Both the position numbers and the translations under genes were made by a program. This document shows positions 17,325 through 26,227 of a stretch of 64,000 nt of DNA, piece by piece. The DNA is from Polaribacter sp. HaHaR_3_91 (GTDB lineage Bacteria; Bacteroidota; Bacteroidia; Flavobacteriales; Flavobacteriaceae): contig NZ_CP058986.1 of NCBI RefSeq assembly GCF_019278525.1, forward strand, positions 2,929,001 through 2,993,000, written 5' to 3'. How positions within the stretch are numbered: the first letter of the stretch is position 1; every line of letters begins with the position of its first letter. Under the pieces are notes generated by a model. It did not search any database. It saw only the letters and a list, made by a program, of their open reading frames with translations, and was not told where the DNA came from.

Positions 17325-19277
17325 ATGAAAAAAAAGCAACTCAATTTAAGAGATATAAAACCAAGTTCAGAAAAAGAGCATCATCATGATGATGGACATA
17401 ATCACGATGGAGAACCAGGTGGTTTTAAAGCCTATATTCCGGCAATTGTAAGTTTTACAATGTTGATGACTGGTATTACCTTCGATTATTTTGATATTTC
17501 TTTTTTTAAAGATTGGGTCAGAATTATTTGGTACGGAATCGCATATATACCTGTTGGACTTCCCGTAGTTAAAGAAGGTTGGAAAAGTATTAAAAAAGGA
17601 GCTGTTTTTACCGAGTTTTTCTTAATGTCTATCGCAACTGTTGGTGCCTTTGTTATTGGCGAATATCCAGAAGGTGTTGCTGTAATGCTATTTTATGCCG
17701 TTGGCGAATTGTTTCAAAATGCCGCAGTAAATAGCGCAAAAGGAAACATCAAGGCATTGTTAGATGTCCGCCCAAAAGAAGCCAATGTTTTTAGAAACGG
17801 AAAAACAGAAAGCGTAACACCAGAAGAAGTTGTTATTGGCGAGAAAATTCAGGTTCGAGTAGGAGAAAAAATTCCGTTAGATGGAATTTTAACTTCAACA
17901 AAAGCGGCATTAAATACTGCCGCATTAACTGGAGAAAGCAAACCGAATACGATTAAAAAAGGTGATACTGTATTTGCAGGTAGTATTAACCTAGAAAGCG
18001 TCATTGAAGTTAAAGTTACCAAAGAATTTAAAGACAGTTCTATTGCTAGAATTTTAGATTTGGTACAAAATGCGACAGCCCGTAAATCTAAAACGGAATT
18101 GTTTATCAGAAAATTTGCACAAATTTACACACCAATTGTGGTATATCTTGCAATCGCTGTAACATTCTTACCGTACTTTTTTGTAGTTAATTATGTGTTT
18201 GCAGATTGGTTATATAAAGCCTTAATCTTCCTAGTAATTTCTTGTCCTTGTGCTTTGGTTATTTCTATTCCGTTAGGTTATTTTGGCGGATTAGGAGCAG
18301 CTTCTAAAAACGGAATCCTATTTAAAGGTGCTTCTTTTTTAGATACCATGACTAAAATAAACACATTGGTTCTAGACAAAACAGGAACTGTAACGAAAGG
18401 TGTTTTTAAAATTAAAAACATTAAAACGATTGGTTGGGAAGAAAAGGAGTTTATGAAATACCTTTTTGCTATAGAAGAACAATCTACGCACCCAATTGCA
18501 AAAGCGATCTTAGAATACAAAGCAGAAGAAGTATATTTTAAAGCTACAGAAGTATCTGAGATTGCAGGAAAAGGTTTAAAAGGAATCGTGAATAGAAGAA
18601 CTGCTTTAGTTGGTAACAAAGCTTTAATGATCGCTAACAAAATTGAAGTTCCTCAAGAAGTTGAAAACATTGTAGAATCGATTGTTTTAGTTGCCATTGA
18701 CGGAGTCTTTGTTGGTTATGTAGTAATTGCAGATGAATTAAAAGACGATACAAAACAAACCATTATCAACCTACATAAAATCGGTATTGAAAACATTATA
18801 ATGCTTTCTGGTGATAAAGATTCTATTACTCAAAAAGTAGCATCAGAATTAGGTATTAAAATCGCCAAAGGCGGATTATTACCAGAAGACAAATTACATG
18901 AAGTAGAACTTTTAAAGCAAAATCCTGCAAATAAAATTGCATTTATTGGTGATGGTATTAATGACGCACCCGTTTTAGCTACAAGTGATGTTGGTATTGC
19001 CATGGGAGGTTTAGGTAGTGATGTTGCCATTGAAACTGCAGATGTTATTATTCAGACAGATCAACCTTCTAAAGTAATAAAAGCGATAAAAATAAGTCGT
19101 TCTACACGTAAAATTATATGGCAAAATATAGCACTCGCTTTTGGTGTAAAATTAGTTGTAATGATTTTAGGAACTCTGGGCTTAGCAACCATGTGGGAAG
19201 CCGTTTTTGCTGATGTAGGCGTTGCTTTATTAGCCATTTTAAATGCAGTTAGACTACAAAAAATGCAGTACGATTAA
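17325..19277 (+). CDS. zntA: Zn2+/Cd2+/Pb2+-type P1B ATPase
   Basis: The 650-residue heavy-metal P-type ATPase has the membrane metal site CPC at Cys307-Cys309 in SCPCALVISIPLG, the phosphorylation motif DKTGT at Asp351, the HP dipeptide in STHPIAK and the hinge GDGINDAPVLA. There is no N-terminal HMA domain. Instead residues ~14-32 are His/Asp-rich (HHHDDGHNHDGE), which may bind zinc. Motif pattern and context suggest Zn/Cd export from the cytosol. It complements the RND system, which handles periplasmic metal. A terminator follows. Confidence 0.93.
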   Translation: MKKKQLNLRDIKPSSEKEHHHDDGHNHDGEPGGFKAYIPAIVSFTMLMTGITFDYFDISFFKDWVRIIWYGIAYIPVGLPVVKEGWKSIKKGAVFTEFFLMSIATVGAFVIGEYPEGVAVMLFYAVGELFQNAAVNSAKGNIKALLDVRPKEANVFRNGKTESVTPEEVVIGEKIQVRVGEKIPLDGILTSTKAALNTAALTGESKPNTIKKGDTVFAGSINLESVIEVKVTKEFKDSSIARILDLVQNATARKSKTELFIRKFAQIYTPIVVYLAIAVTFLPYFFVVNYVFADWLYKALIFLVISCPCALVISIPLGYFGGLGAASKNGILFKGASFLDTMTKINTLVLDKTGTVTKGVFKIKNIKTIGWEEKEFMKYLFAIEEQSTHPIAKAILEYKAEEVYFKATEVSEIAGKGLKGIVNRRTALVGNKALMIANKIEVPQEVENIVESIVLVAIDGVFVGYVVIADELKDDTKQTIINLHKIGIENIIMLSGDKDSITQKVASELGIKIAKGGLLPEDKLHEVELLKQNPANKIAFIGDGINDAPVLATSDVGIAMGGLGSDVAIETADVIIQTDQPSKVIKAIKISRSTRKIIWQNIALAFGVKLVVMILGTLGLATMWEAVFADVGVALLAILNAVRLQKMQYD

Positions 19278-19308
19278 GCATCATAATTACTTATTAAAAC
19301 AAAATAAA

Positions 19309-19352
19309 GTCTCACTTAAACTGAAATCAGTTCAATTTAAGTGAGGCTTTTT
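19309..19352 (+). terminator. Intrinsic terminator after the P-type ATPase gene
   Basis: CTCACTTAAA (19311-19320) pairs with TTTAAGTGAG (19336-19345), with a smaller ACTGA/TCAGT stem inside and a GCTTTTT tail. Confidence 0.75.
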
Positions 19353-19376
19353 AACTTATTTACTCTTTAAGCAAGA

Positions 19377-19940
19377 CTACTCTTCACTTCCCCAAGGAGC
19401 AGAAGGTGTTTCAATTTCTTTTGTGACATCAAACTTTACAGAAAAGTATCTTTCAGAACCAATTCTTCTTAGATTATATGTAAAACTTGTTTCATCAATA
19501 GTTACCCACCAAACATTGGTTGCTGCTGACGGAATTAAATCTGCAGTTTGTTTATCCGCAGGAAAAACTTGAAGATTAGCTAACCCAACATTCGAACTCA
19601 TGCCTCCATATTGTGTAATTTTATATTCTGATCCATCTTTGTGCCTATGATCGTGTTTTAATTGAATCAAATTATCTTTATCCATTGTAAAAACCCACGT
19701 TCTAGATTTGTCATCACCCACAAAAAAAGGAATTCTAATGGTATTTTCTTCACAAGAACGCACATGCATTACTAATTTCTCACCTGTAAAACCATCGCCT
19801 TCTTTTCCTCCTGCAACAATTTCTCCTTCATAAGATTTGCCACAATGTGTTGCTAAAGCATCCCAAAACACTACAGAATTTGGTACACCTTGTGCTAATA
19901 ATTGAATTGGTAACAATAATAGAAATACTAATTTTTTCAT
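19377..19940 (-). CDS. Conserved secreted protein of unknown function
   Basis: The 187-residue protein has a signal peptide (MKKLVFLLLLPIQLLAQ). It then shows FWDALATHCGKSYEGEIVAGG, a beta-rich centre with MHVRSCEENTIRIPFFVGDDKSR, and HDHRHKDGS. Two cysteines in the first 70 residues could form a disulfide. I do not recognise a characterised family. It converges on the metal block and is transcribed towards its terminator. It does not look like a metal-binding protein apart from the short HDHRHK patch. Confidence 0.7.
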   Translation of the reverse strand: MKKLVFLLLLPIQLLAQGVPNSVVFWDALATHCGKSYEGEIVAGGKEGDGFTGEKLVMHVRSCEENTIRIPFFVGDDKSRTWVFTMDKDNLIQLKHDHRHKDGSEYKITQYGGMSSNVGLANLQVFPADKQTADLIPSAATNVWWVTIDETSFTYNLRRIGSERYFSVKFDVTKEIETPSAPWGSEE

Positions 19941-19989
19941 ATTTTAATTTTAAATAATCGGATGAAGATACACTTTTTAAGCATAAAAA

Positions 19990-20015
19990 AACACCTCATT
20001 TACATGAGGCGTTTT
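19990..20015 (-). terminator. Intrinsic terminator after sucC
   Basis: On the minus strand CCTCAT-GTAA-ATGAGG is followed by TGTTTTTTT, placed 24 bp downstream of the sucC stop. Confidence 0.75.
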
Positions 20016-20038
20016 AAGTATTTATAAAACTTTAAGTA

Positions 20039-21235
20039 TTAAGCTCCTAAAACTTCAGCAACTTTATCTGCAGCTTCTTGAAATTCTGTAGCAGAAATAA
20101 TTTCCATTCCAGAATTGTCAATTAATTCTTTTGCTTCAACAGCGTTTGTACCTTGTAATCTACAAATAATTGGCACAGTAATTTTGTCTCCCATACTTCT
20201 GTAAGCATCTACAACACCTTGTGCAACTCTATCACAACGTACAATACCTCCAAAAATGTTTACTAAAATTGCTTTTACATTCGGGTCTTTTAAGATAATA
20301 CCGAAAGCAGTTTCAACTCTAGCTGCATCTGCAGTACCACCAACGTCTAAAAAGTTAGCAGGCTCTCCTCCAGATTCTTTAATTAAATCCATAGTTCCCA
20401 TTGCTAAACCAGCTCCGTTTACCATACAACCGACGTTTCCATCTAAATCTACATAGTTTAAACCAGCAGCTTTTGCTTCAACCTCAATTGGGTTTTCTTC
20501 ACGTAAATCACGCATTGCTGCATAATCTTTATGTCTGTATAATGCATTTTCATCTAAAGAAACTTTAGCATCAACTGCCATAATTTTAGAATCAGATGTT
20601 TTTAATACTGGATTAATTTCAAACATAGCAGAATCTGAACCAATATACGCTTTGTATAAATTGGTAACAAATTTTGTCATTTCTTTAAAAGCAACTCCAG
20701 ATAAACCTAAGTTAAAAGCAACTTTACGTGCTTGAAAAGGCATGATTCCTAATAAAGGATCAATTTCTTCAGTAAAAATTAAGTGCGGAGTTTCTTCTGC
20801 AACAGTTTCAATATCCATTCCACCTTCTGTAGAATACATAATCATGTTTTTACCAGTTGCTCTGTTTAATAAGACAGACATATAGTATTCATCTGGCTCA
20901 GAATCTCCAGGATAATATACATCCTCACAGATTAAAACTTGATTCACTAATTTTCCTTCTGCAGAAGTTTGAGGAGTAACTAACATCATTCCTAAAATAT
21001 CATCAGAAATACTTTTTACTTCGTCTAAGTTTTTAGCCAACTTAACTCCACCACCTTTACCACGACCACCTGCGTGAACTTGTGCTTTAATTACATGCCA
21101 ACCAGTTCCTGTTTCTTCTGTAAGCTTTTTCGCAACTTCTACTGCCTCTGCAGGAGTACTTGCAACAATTCCACGTTGTATTCTAACGCCAAAACTGTTT
21201 AATATTTCTTTTCCTTGATATTCGTGTAAGTTCAT
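20039..21235 (-). CDS. sucC: Succinyl-CoA synthetase (ADP-forming) beta subunit
   Basis: The 398-residue protein starts MNLHEYQGKEILNSFGV and contains the ATP-grasp residues in KAQVHAGGRGKGGGVKLAK and the C-terminal ligase domain with NIFGGIVRCDRVAQGV. It forms the nucleotide-binding half of the TCA-cycle enzyme that makes ATP from succinyl-CoA. The alpha subunit gene sucD is not next to it here, which is common in Bacteroidota. Length and motifs are standard. Confidence 0.97.
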   Translation of the reverse strand: MNLHEYQGKEILNSFGVRIQRGIVASTPAEAVEVAKKLTEETGTGWHVIKAQVHAGGRGKGGGVKLAKNLDEVKSISDDILGMMLVTPQTSAEGKLVNQVLICEDVYYPGDSEPDEYYMSVLLNRATGKNMIMYSTEGGMDIETVAEETPHLIFTEEIDPLLGIMPFQARKVAFNLGLSGVAFKEMTKFVTNLYKAYIGSDSAMFEINPVLKTSDSKIMAVDAKVSLDENALYRHKDYAAMRDLREENPIEVEAKAAGLNYVDLDGNVGCMVNGAGLAMGTMDLIKESGGEPANFLDVGGTADAARVETAFGIILKDPNVKAILVNIFGGIVRCDRVAQGVVDAYRSMGDKITVPIICRLQGTNAVEAKELIDNSGMEIISATEFQEAADKVAEVLGA

Positions 21236-21257
21236 CTGTAAATGTTTAAAACGGAAT

Positions 21258-21290
21258 CAAAAATACAAATTCATATATAAAAAGGTGCAA
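21258..21290 (-). promoter_or_regulatory. Candidate sucC promoter
   Basis: On the minus strand TTTG (21291-21288) is followed after ~22 nt by TATTTTTG (21265-21258), 22 nt before the sucC start. Confidence 0.45.
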
Positions 21291-21472
21291 AGTTTCTATT
21301 AAAAATTTATTAATGCTATTTATCTTAAATTTTATAGAGATATTTTATTACAAAAAAGTGTAACATTTTAACAAGATACTCGTCTTTATAATAACGAACA
21401 AAATAGACTTATGTATCTAAAACAGAAAAGAGATATTGGTTTTGTACGTACAGATAATCAACCAAAAATTAT

Positions 21473-23896
21473 ATGTTTAAAAGAATAATTCTACTGCTTA
21501 TTGCAGTGTTATCAATAGCTCCGCTATCTGCTCAAAATAAAAAAAACAGAAAAACTATTAAAACTACAAGGGTTAAAAAAACTCTTAAAATAGATGGTCT
21601 TTTAAATGATGTAGTATGGGAAAAGGCAGAAGTTTGTACAGACTTTGTTGACTTAAGACCAAATAATGGTAAATTAGTTTTAGAAGAATATCAAACAACT
21701 GTTAAGGTTATTTATGATGATGATGCCATCTATATTTCTGCTCAAATGAACGATCCAGACCCAGAAGGTATTCCGCAGGAGTTTGCAACAAGAGATAATT
21801 TTAGTATTGCAGACTTCTTTATGGTTACCATAAACCCTAACGACGATGGTCAAAATCCTTTTGAATTTTTAGTTCAAACTACCGGAAACCAAGCTGATGC
21901 TAAAGTTTCTAACGGAGATGAAGACTTTAATTGGAGTGCTGTTTGGGAAAGTGTTGCAAAAATTAATGATAAAGGTTGGGCTGTAGAAATGAAAATTCCC
22001 TACAGAGCACTTCGTTTTGCAAACAGACCAATACAATCTTGGGGGTTTAATTTTCACCGAAGGTTAGAGAAATTAAACGCTCATCATACCTGGACGCACA
22101 TTGACAATGCTGTTGGAAGATGGACGCAATACGATGGTTTAATTGAAGATTTTATAGATCTTAAACCACCAACAAGATTAAATCTTTACCCATATGCTTC
22201 TGCAACTGCTAATACTTTTGAAGGACATACAAAATATGATTGGAGTGTTGGAATGGATATTAAATATGGTTTAACTGAAAATTTTACTTTAGATGCTACT
22301 CTAATTCCAGATTTTAGTCAGGTTGGTTTTGATGATGTTGAATTAAATTTAGGCCCTTTTGAACAACAATTTACTGAACAAAGGCAATTTTTTACAGAAG
22401 GAACCGAATTATTTAACAAAGCAAACCTTTTTTACTCTAGAAGAATAGGTAGTGACCCAATAGATCAATTTAACGTAGAAAGCACTTTAACTTCGGATGA
22501 AGAAACTACAGATTACCCAAGTAAAGTAACCATGTTAAATGCTATAAAAGTTTCTGGAAGAACAAAAAGCGGACTGGGAATTGGATTTTTTAATGCCATT
22601 ACAGAAAAAACAGAAGCAACCATAAAAAATAATTCTACTGGAGACACTAGAAAAGAAGTGATAGCCCCTTTTACAAACTACAATATTTTAGTTTTAGACC
22701 AACAGTTTAATCAGAATTCTACAGTAACATTAATCAACACAAATGTTACAAGAGACGGCAGGTTTAGAGATGCAAATGTAACTGCTTTAGATTGGCACAT
22801 AGAAACAAAAGACAGTAAATACAATGCAGATGGCTCTGTTAAGATGAGTAATATTTCTGATGACATTAACAACCCAAACACCGGGTATACATTTGATAAT
22901 AGCTTTGGATATAATTCTGATCACTGGAACTGGGAATTGGGTTATAATTTTGAAAACAAAGATTTTAACCCGAATGATTTAGGAATTCTTTTTAGCAACA
23001 ACGAACAATCTATTTATGGTAGCGCAGGGTGGCGAACTTTACAGCCAACCAAAAATTATAATTGGTATAATATTTACTACTACAACAATGCTAATTTTCA
23101 ACATTATTCTGGCATTTATACTGGTTTTACTGTTAGTGCAGGAATTGAAGCCCAGACAAGAAATAGATTTACTTTTGGAGGAAACTTAAACTACAATACA
23201 GAAGAAAAAGATTTCTTTGAACCAAGACAAGGATCTACAAGTGGCATTTATTTTCTACAACCAGAAAGAAAAAATATAAATATTTGGATCTCTACCAACT
23301 CACAAAAAAAATTAGAAGTGAATGCAGATATTTATTATTCTGCCTACAACAATTACAACAAGGCAGCTTACGGCTTTAGCATTGCACCTCGTTATAGATT
23401 TACAAATCAGTTTTCTTTACAATATCAATTAGATTATAATAAAACGGATAATGATTTAGGTTTTGTAGATAAAGTAAACACCAACATTATCTTCGGTAAA
23501 AGAGATCGAAAAAACTACACCAACACCATTGCTAGTAAATATAGTTTTAGCACCAATTCTTCTTTATCTCTTAGTTTTAGACATTATTGGGGCGCTGTGA
23601 ACTATAACGATTACTACAATCTTAACACAAACGGTGGATTAGACTCAAACACAACCTATAATAGCGATAATGTAAACTTTAATAGTTGGAATTTAGACCT
23701 GAGTTACATTTGGCAATTTGCCCCAGGGAGTCAGTTAATTGCTTTTTACAGAAATGCAATTTTTAATGAAGACACAAACGCAGACTTAAATTTCAGTAAA
23801 AACTTAGACAACTTATTTAAGGAATCACAAAGACATACGTTTTCTGTTAGGCTTGTTTATTTTATCGATTATAACAAATTGAAAAATATTTTTTAA
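21473..23896 (+). CDS. DUF5916 outer-membrane protein with N-terminal CBM9-like domain
   Basis: The 807-residue protein has a signal peptide (MFKRIILLLIAVLSIAPLSAQ). Residues ~30-210 form a family-9 carbohydrate-binding-like domain (KIDGLLNDVVWEKAE...IYISAQMNDPDPEG), and a long beta-barrel-like DUF5916 region follows to the end, with many aromatic alternating strands. It lies in the outer membrane by inference. Function is not established; the CBM9-like part suggests ligand binding. It has its own terminator. Confidence 0.85.
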   Translation: MFKRIILLLIAVLSIAPLSAQNKKNRKTIKTTRVKKTLKIDGLLNDVVWEKAEVCTDFVDLRPNNGKLVLEEYQTTVKVIYDDDAIYISAQMNDPDPEGIPQEFATRDNFSIADFFMVTINPNDDGQNPFEFLVQTTGNQADAKVSNGDEDFNWSAVWESVAKINDKGWAVEMKIPYRALRFANRPIQSWGFNFHRRLEKLNAHHTWTHIDNAVGRWTQYDGLIEDFIDLKPPTRLNLYPYASATANTFEGHTKYDWSVGMDIKYGLTENFTLDATLIPDFSQVGFDDVELNLGPFEQQFTEQRQFFTEGTELFNKANLFYSRRIGSDPIDQFNVESTLTSDEETTDYPSKVTMLNAIKVSGRTKSGLGIGFFNAITEKTEATIKNNSTGDTRKEVIAPFTNYNILVLDQQFNQNSTVTLINTNVTRDGRFRDANVTALDWHIETKDSKYNADGSVKMSNISDDINNPNTGYTFDNSFGYNSDHWNWELGYNFENKDFNPNDLGILFSNNEQSIYGSAGWRTLQPTKNYNWYNIYYYNNANFQHYSGIYTGFTVSAGIEAQTRNRFTFGGNLNYNTEEKDFFEPRQGSTSGIYFLQPERKNINIWISTNSQKKLEVNADIYYSAYNNYNKAAYGFSIAPRYRFTNQFSLQYQLDYNKTDNDLGFVDKVNTNIIFGKRDRKNYTNTIASKYSFSTNSSLSLSFRHYWGAVNYNDYYNLNTNGGLDSNTTYNSDNVNFNSWNLDLSYIWQFAPGSQLIAFYRNAIFNEDTNADLNFSKNLDNLFKESQRHTFSVRLVYFIDYNKLKNIF

Positions 23897-23916
23897 AACT
23901 TCTTACTTTATAAACA

Positions 23917-23956
23917 CAACGGATATTCTTAATAACAAAGGATATCCGTTTTTTTA
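23917..23956 (+). terminator. Intrinsic terminator after the DUF5916 gene
   Basis: AACGGATAT (23918-23926) pairs with ATATCCGTT (23942-23950), followed by a T-run (23949-23955). Confidence 0.75.
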
Positions 23957-24004
23957 TGAGTAAAATTAAAGTCTTTTTTATACATTCGTTACAAAGTTAT
24001 AGGT

Positions 24005-24667
24005 ATGATAATAGGTAAAAACATTCACAAATATTATGGGGATGTAGAAGTTTTAAAAGGAGTAGATTTACATATTAAAAAAGGAGAAATCGTTGCTATT
24101 GTTGGTCCATCCGGAGCAGGAAAAACAACTTTACTTCAAATTTTAGGCACCTTAGACAAACCTCAAAAAGATCAAAACTACGAGTTAAAACTAAATAACG
24201 TTTCACTAAAAAACCTCGCAGACAAAAAACTTTCTTCTTTTAGAAACCAGCATATTGGCTTTATATTTCAATTTCATCAATTATTACCAGAATTTACGGC
24301 TTTAGAAAATGTTTGTATTCCTGCTTTTATTGCTAAAAAATCGAAATTAGAAACAGAAACAAGAGCTAAAGAAATACTTACATTTTTAGGATTATCGCAC
24401 AGAATAAGTCACAAACCAAACGAACTTTCTGGAGGAGAACAACAAAGAGTTGCCGTTGCCAGAGCATTAATTAACAATCCTTCCGTTATATTAGCGGATG
24501 AACCTAGTGGTAATCTAGATAGTGAATCTGCTAAAAACTTACACGAATTGTTCTTTAAATTGCGTGATGAATTTGGACAAACCTTTGTAATTATTACGCA
24601 TAATGAAGAATTAGCAAACATGGCAGATAGAAAATTAACCATGATTGACGGTAAAATTATAGAATAG
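24005..24667 (+). CDS. ABC transporter ATP-binding protein (LolD/MacB type)
   Basis: The 220-residue ATPase has Walker A GPSGAGKT (residues ~38-45), signature LSGGEQQR, Walker [14 protein letters not shown] and the switch His in [10 protein letters not shown]. The pattern is that of LolD-like ATPases, which power lipoprotein release or extrusion of macromolecules. No permease gene is adjacent; the neighbours are a CPBP protease and TIGR02757. A role in lipoprotein transport is therefore inferred from sequence type only. Confidence 0.88.
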   Translation: MIIGKNIHKYYGDVEVLKGVDLHIKKGEIVAIVGPSGAGKTTLLQILGTLDKPQKDQNYELKLNNVSLKNLADKKLSSFRNQHIGFIFQFHQLLPEFTALENVCIPAFIAKKSKLETETRAKEILTFLGLSHRISHKPNELSGGEQQRVAVARALINNPSVILADEPSGNLDSESAKNLHELFFKLRDEFGQTFVIITHNEELANMADRKLTMIDGKIIE

Positions 24668-24712
24668 TGTAACATTTCTAAGTTTAATACTACTTATAAA
24701 TAAACCTAGATA

Positions 24713-25258
24713 ATGAAAGAAACCTTTAACAATGTAATTAGCTATTTAAAAAATCCAGTACCAGGCATAGATCCCAATAAGAATGCTGGTTATCGCATTA
24801 AAGTATTCTTTCACCTATTTGTTATAAGCATAGCAACCAGCATTATAATCACTCCTTTATTCAGTTTAATTCAAGAGTTACAACTTGTAGATTTTGAAAC
24901 TCATAAACTAGAAGAAATGTTTAAAGACTTGTCTTTTATTCAAGTTTTATTATTAGGTTCTATCCTTACTCCTATTTTAGAAGAAACCTTATTTAGAGCC
25001 CCAATTACTATTTTTGTAAAACCTAAATCGTTTAAATATGCCTTTTATATTTTTACACTAATTTTTGGTTTTATACATATTAGCAATTTTGAAATCACCA
25101 CAAACGTCCTATTACTCTCTCCCATATTAATCTTACCACAATTATTAGTTGGTGGTTATTTTGGATATATAAGAGTAAAATTTGGCTTATTATGGGCGAT
25201 GTTACTTCATGGAAGTTATAATGGTTTTTTATTTTTAATGAGTTTTTTATTTGAGTAG
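24713..25258 (+). CDS. CPBP-family intramembrane glutamic endopeptidase
   Basis: The 181-residue protein has about five membrane helices and the CPBP motifs: E90-E91-T-L-F-R95 (EExxxR), His122 in FIHISNF and His166 in LLHGSYN. These are the residues expected at the active site of Rce1-like intramembrane proteases. Substrates are unknown. It lies 45 bp after the ABC ATPase gene and 6 bp before TIGR02757 and probably shares their transcript. Confidence 0.88.
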   Translation: MKETFNNVISYLKNPVPGIDPNKNAGYRIKVFFHLFVISIATSIIITPLFSLIQELQLVDFETHKLEEMFKDLSFIQVLLLGSILTPILEETLFRAPITIFVKPKSFKYAFYIFTLIFGFIHISNFEITTNVLLLSPILILPQLLVGGYFGYIRVKFGLLWAMLLHGSYNGFLFLMSFLFE

Positions 25259-25264
25259 ATAAAT

Positions 25265-26029
25265 ATGAAGAAATCTGAATTAAAAGAATTTTTAGACGAG
25301 AAGGTAGTTCTATATAACACCCCTAATTTTATTGAATCTGACCCAATTCAGATTCCGCATTTGTTCACAAAAAAGGAAGATATTGAAATTTCAGGCTTTT
25401 TAACAGCAACTATTTCTTGGGGAAATCGAACCATGATTATTAAAAACGCCACTAAAATGATGGATTATTTTGATCATTCTCCTTTTGATTTTGTTATAAA
25501 TCATGAAGAAAATGATTTAAAAATTCTTGAAAACTTCGTGCACAGAACTTTTAATTCAATCGATTTACAACAATTTATAACGTCTTTAAAACACATTTAC
25601 ACGCATCACCAAGGACTAGAAAAGGTGTTGTTGGTTGATGAAAAACAGACCGATTATAAGCATGCAATTCATCATCTAAAACAAGTTTTTTTTGAAACTC
25701 CTCATCAACAAAGAACTCAAAAACACATCTCAGATCCACTAAAAAACTCGGCCGCAAAAAGGATAAATATGTTCTTAAGATGGATGGTTAGAAACGATAA
25801 TTCTGGGGTAGATTTTGGCATTTGGAAAACCCACAAACCAGCAAATTTATCATGCCCATTAGACGTACATTCTGGTAATGTTGCGCGTAAATTAAAACTC
25901 CTTTTAAGGAAACAAAACGACTGGAAAGCACTTTCTGAATTAGATACAAACTTGCGAAAACTAGATCCAAATGACCCAGTAAAATATGATTTCGCTTTGT
26001 TTGGTTTAGGTGTTTTTGAAAAATTTTAA
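25265..26029 (+). CDS. TIGR02757 family protein
   Basis: The 254-residue soluble protein shows the hallmark segments of TIGR02757: FLTATISWGNRTMIIKNA, KRINMFLRWMVRNDNSGVDFGIW and CPLDVHSGNVARKLKLL. Family members occur widely in Bacteroidota and have no firmly known function. The Lys-containing core and the Asp in PLDVH recall helix-hairpin-helix DNA glycosylases, but that is only suggestive. Confidence 0.85.
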   Translation: MKKSELKEFLDEKVVLYNTPNFIESDPIQIPHLFTKKEDIEISGFLTATISWGNRTMIIKNATKMMDYFDHSPFDFVINHEENDLKILENFVHRTFNSIDLQQFITSLKHIYTHHQGLEKVLLVDEKQTDYKHAIHHLKQVFFETPHQQRTQKHISDPLKNSAAKRINMFLRWMVRNDNSGVDFGIWKTHKPANLSCPLDVHSGNVARKLKLLLRKQNDWKALSELDTNLRKLDPNDPVKYDFALFGLGVFEKF

Positions 26030-26227
26030 CGACTCTCAAAACTCTAAAAAAGACAAATAAAGCAGTTTATTACAACTAATCTAAAGTTCCTTTTTATCCC
26101 TTGTTCTGCTATTTCTATTTTCAAATTAAAGGTTATTATTTCGTTTTAATTTCAAAAGATTATCTTTCACATTTCTAAATCTATTTTTTAAATTTAACTT
26201 TTTTCGAATCACATCTAAACATGATAA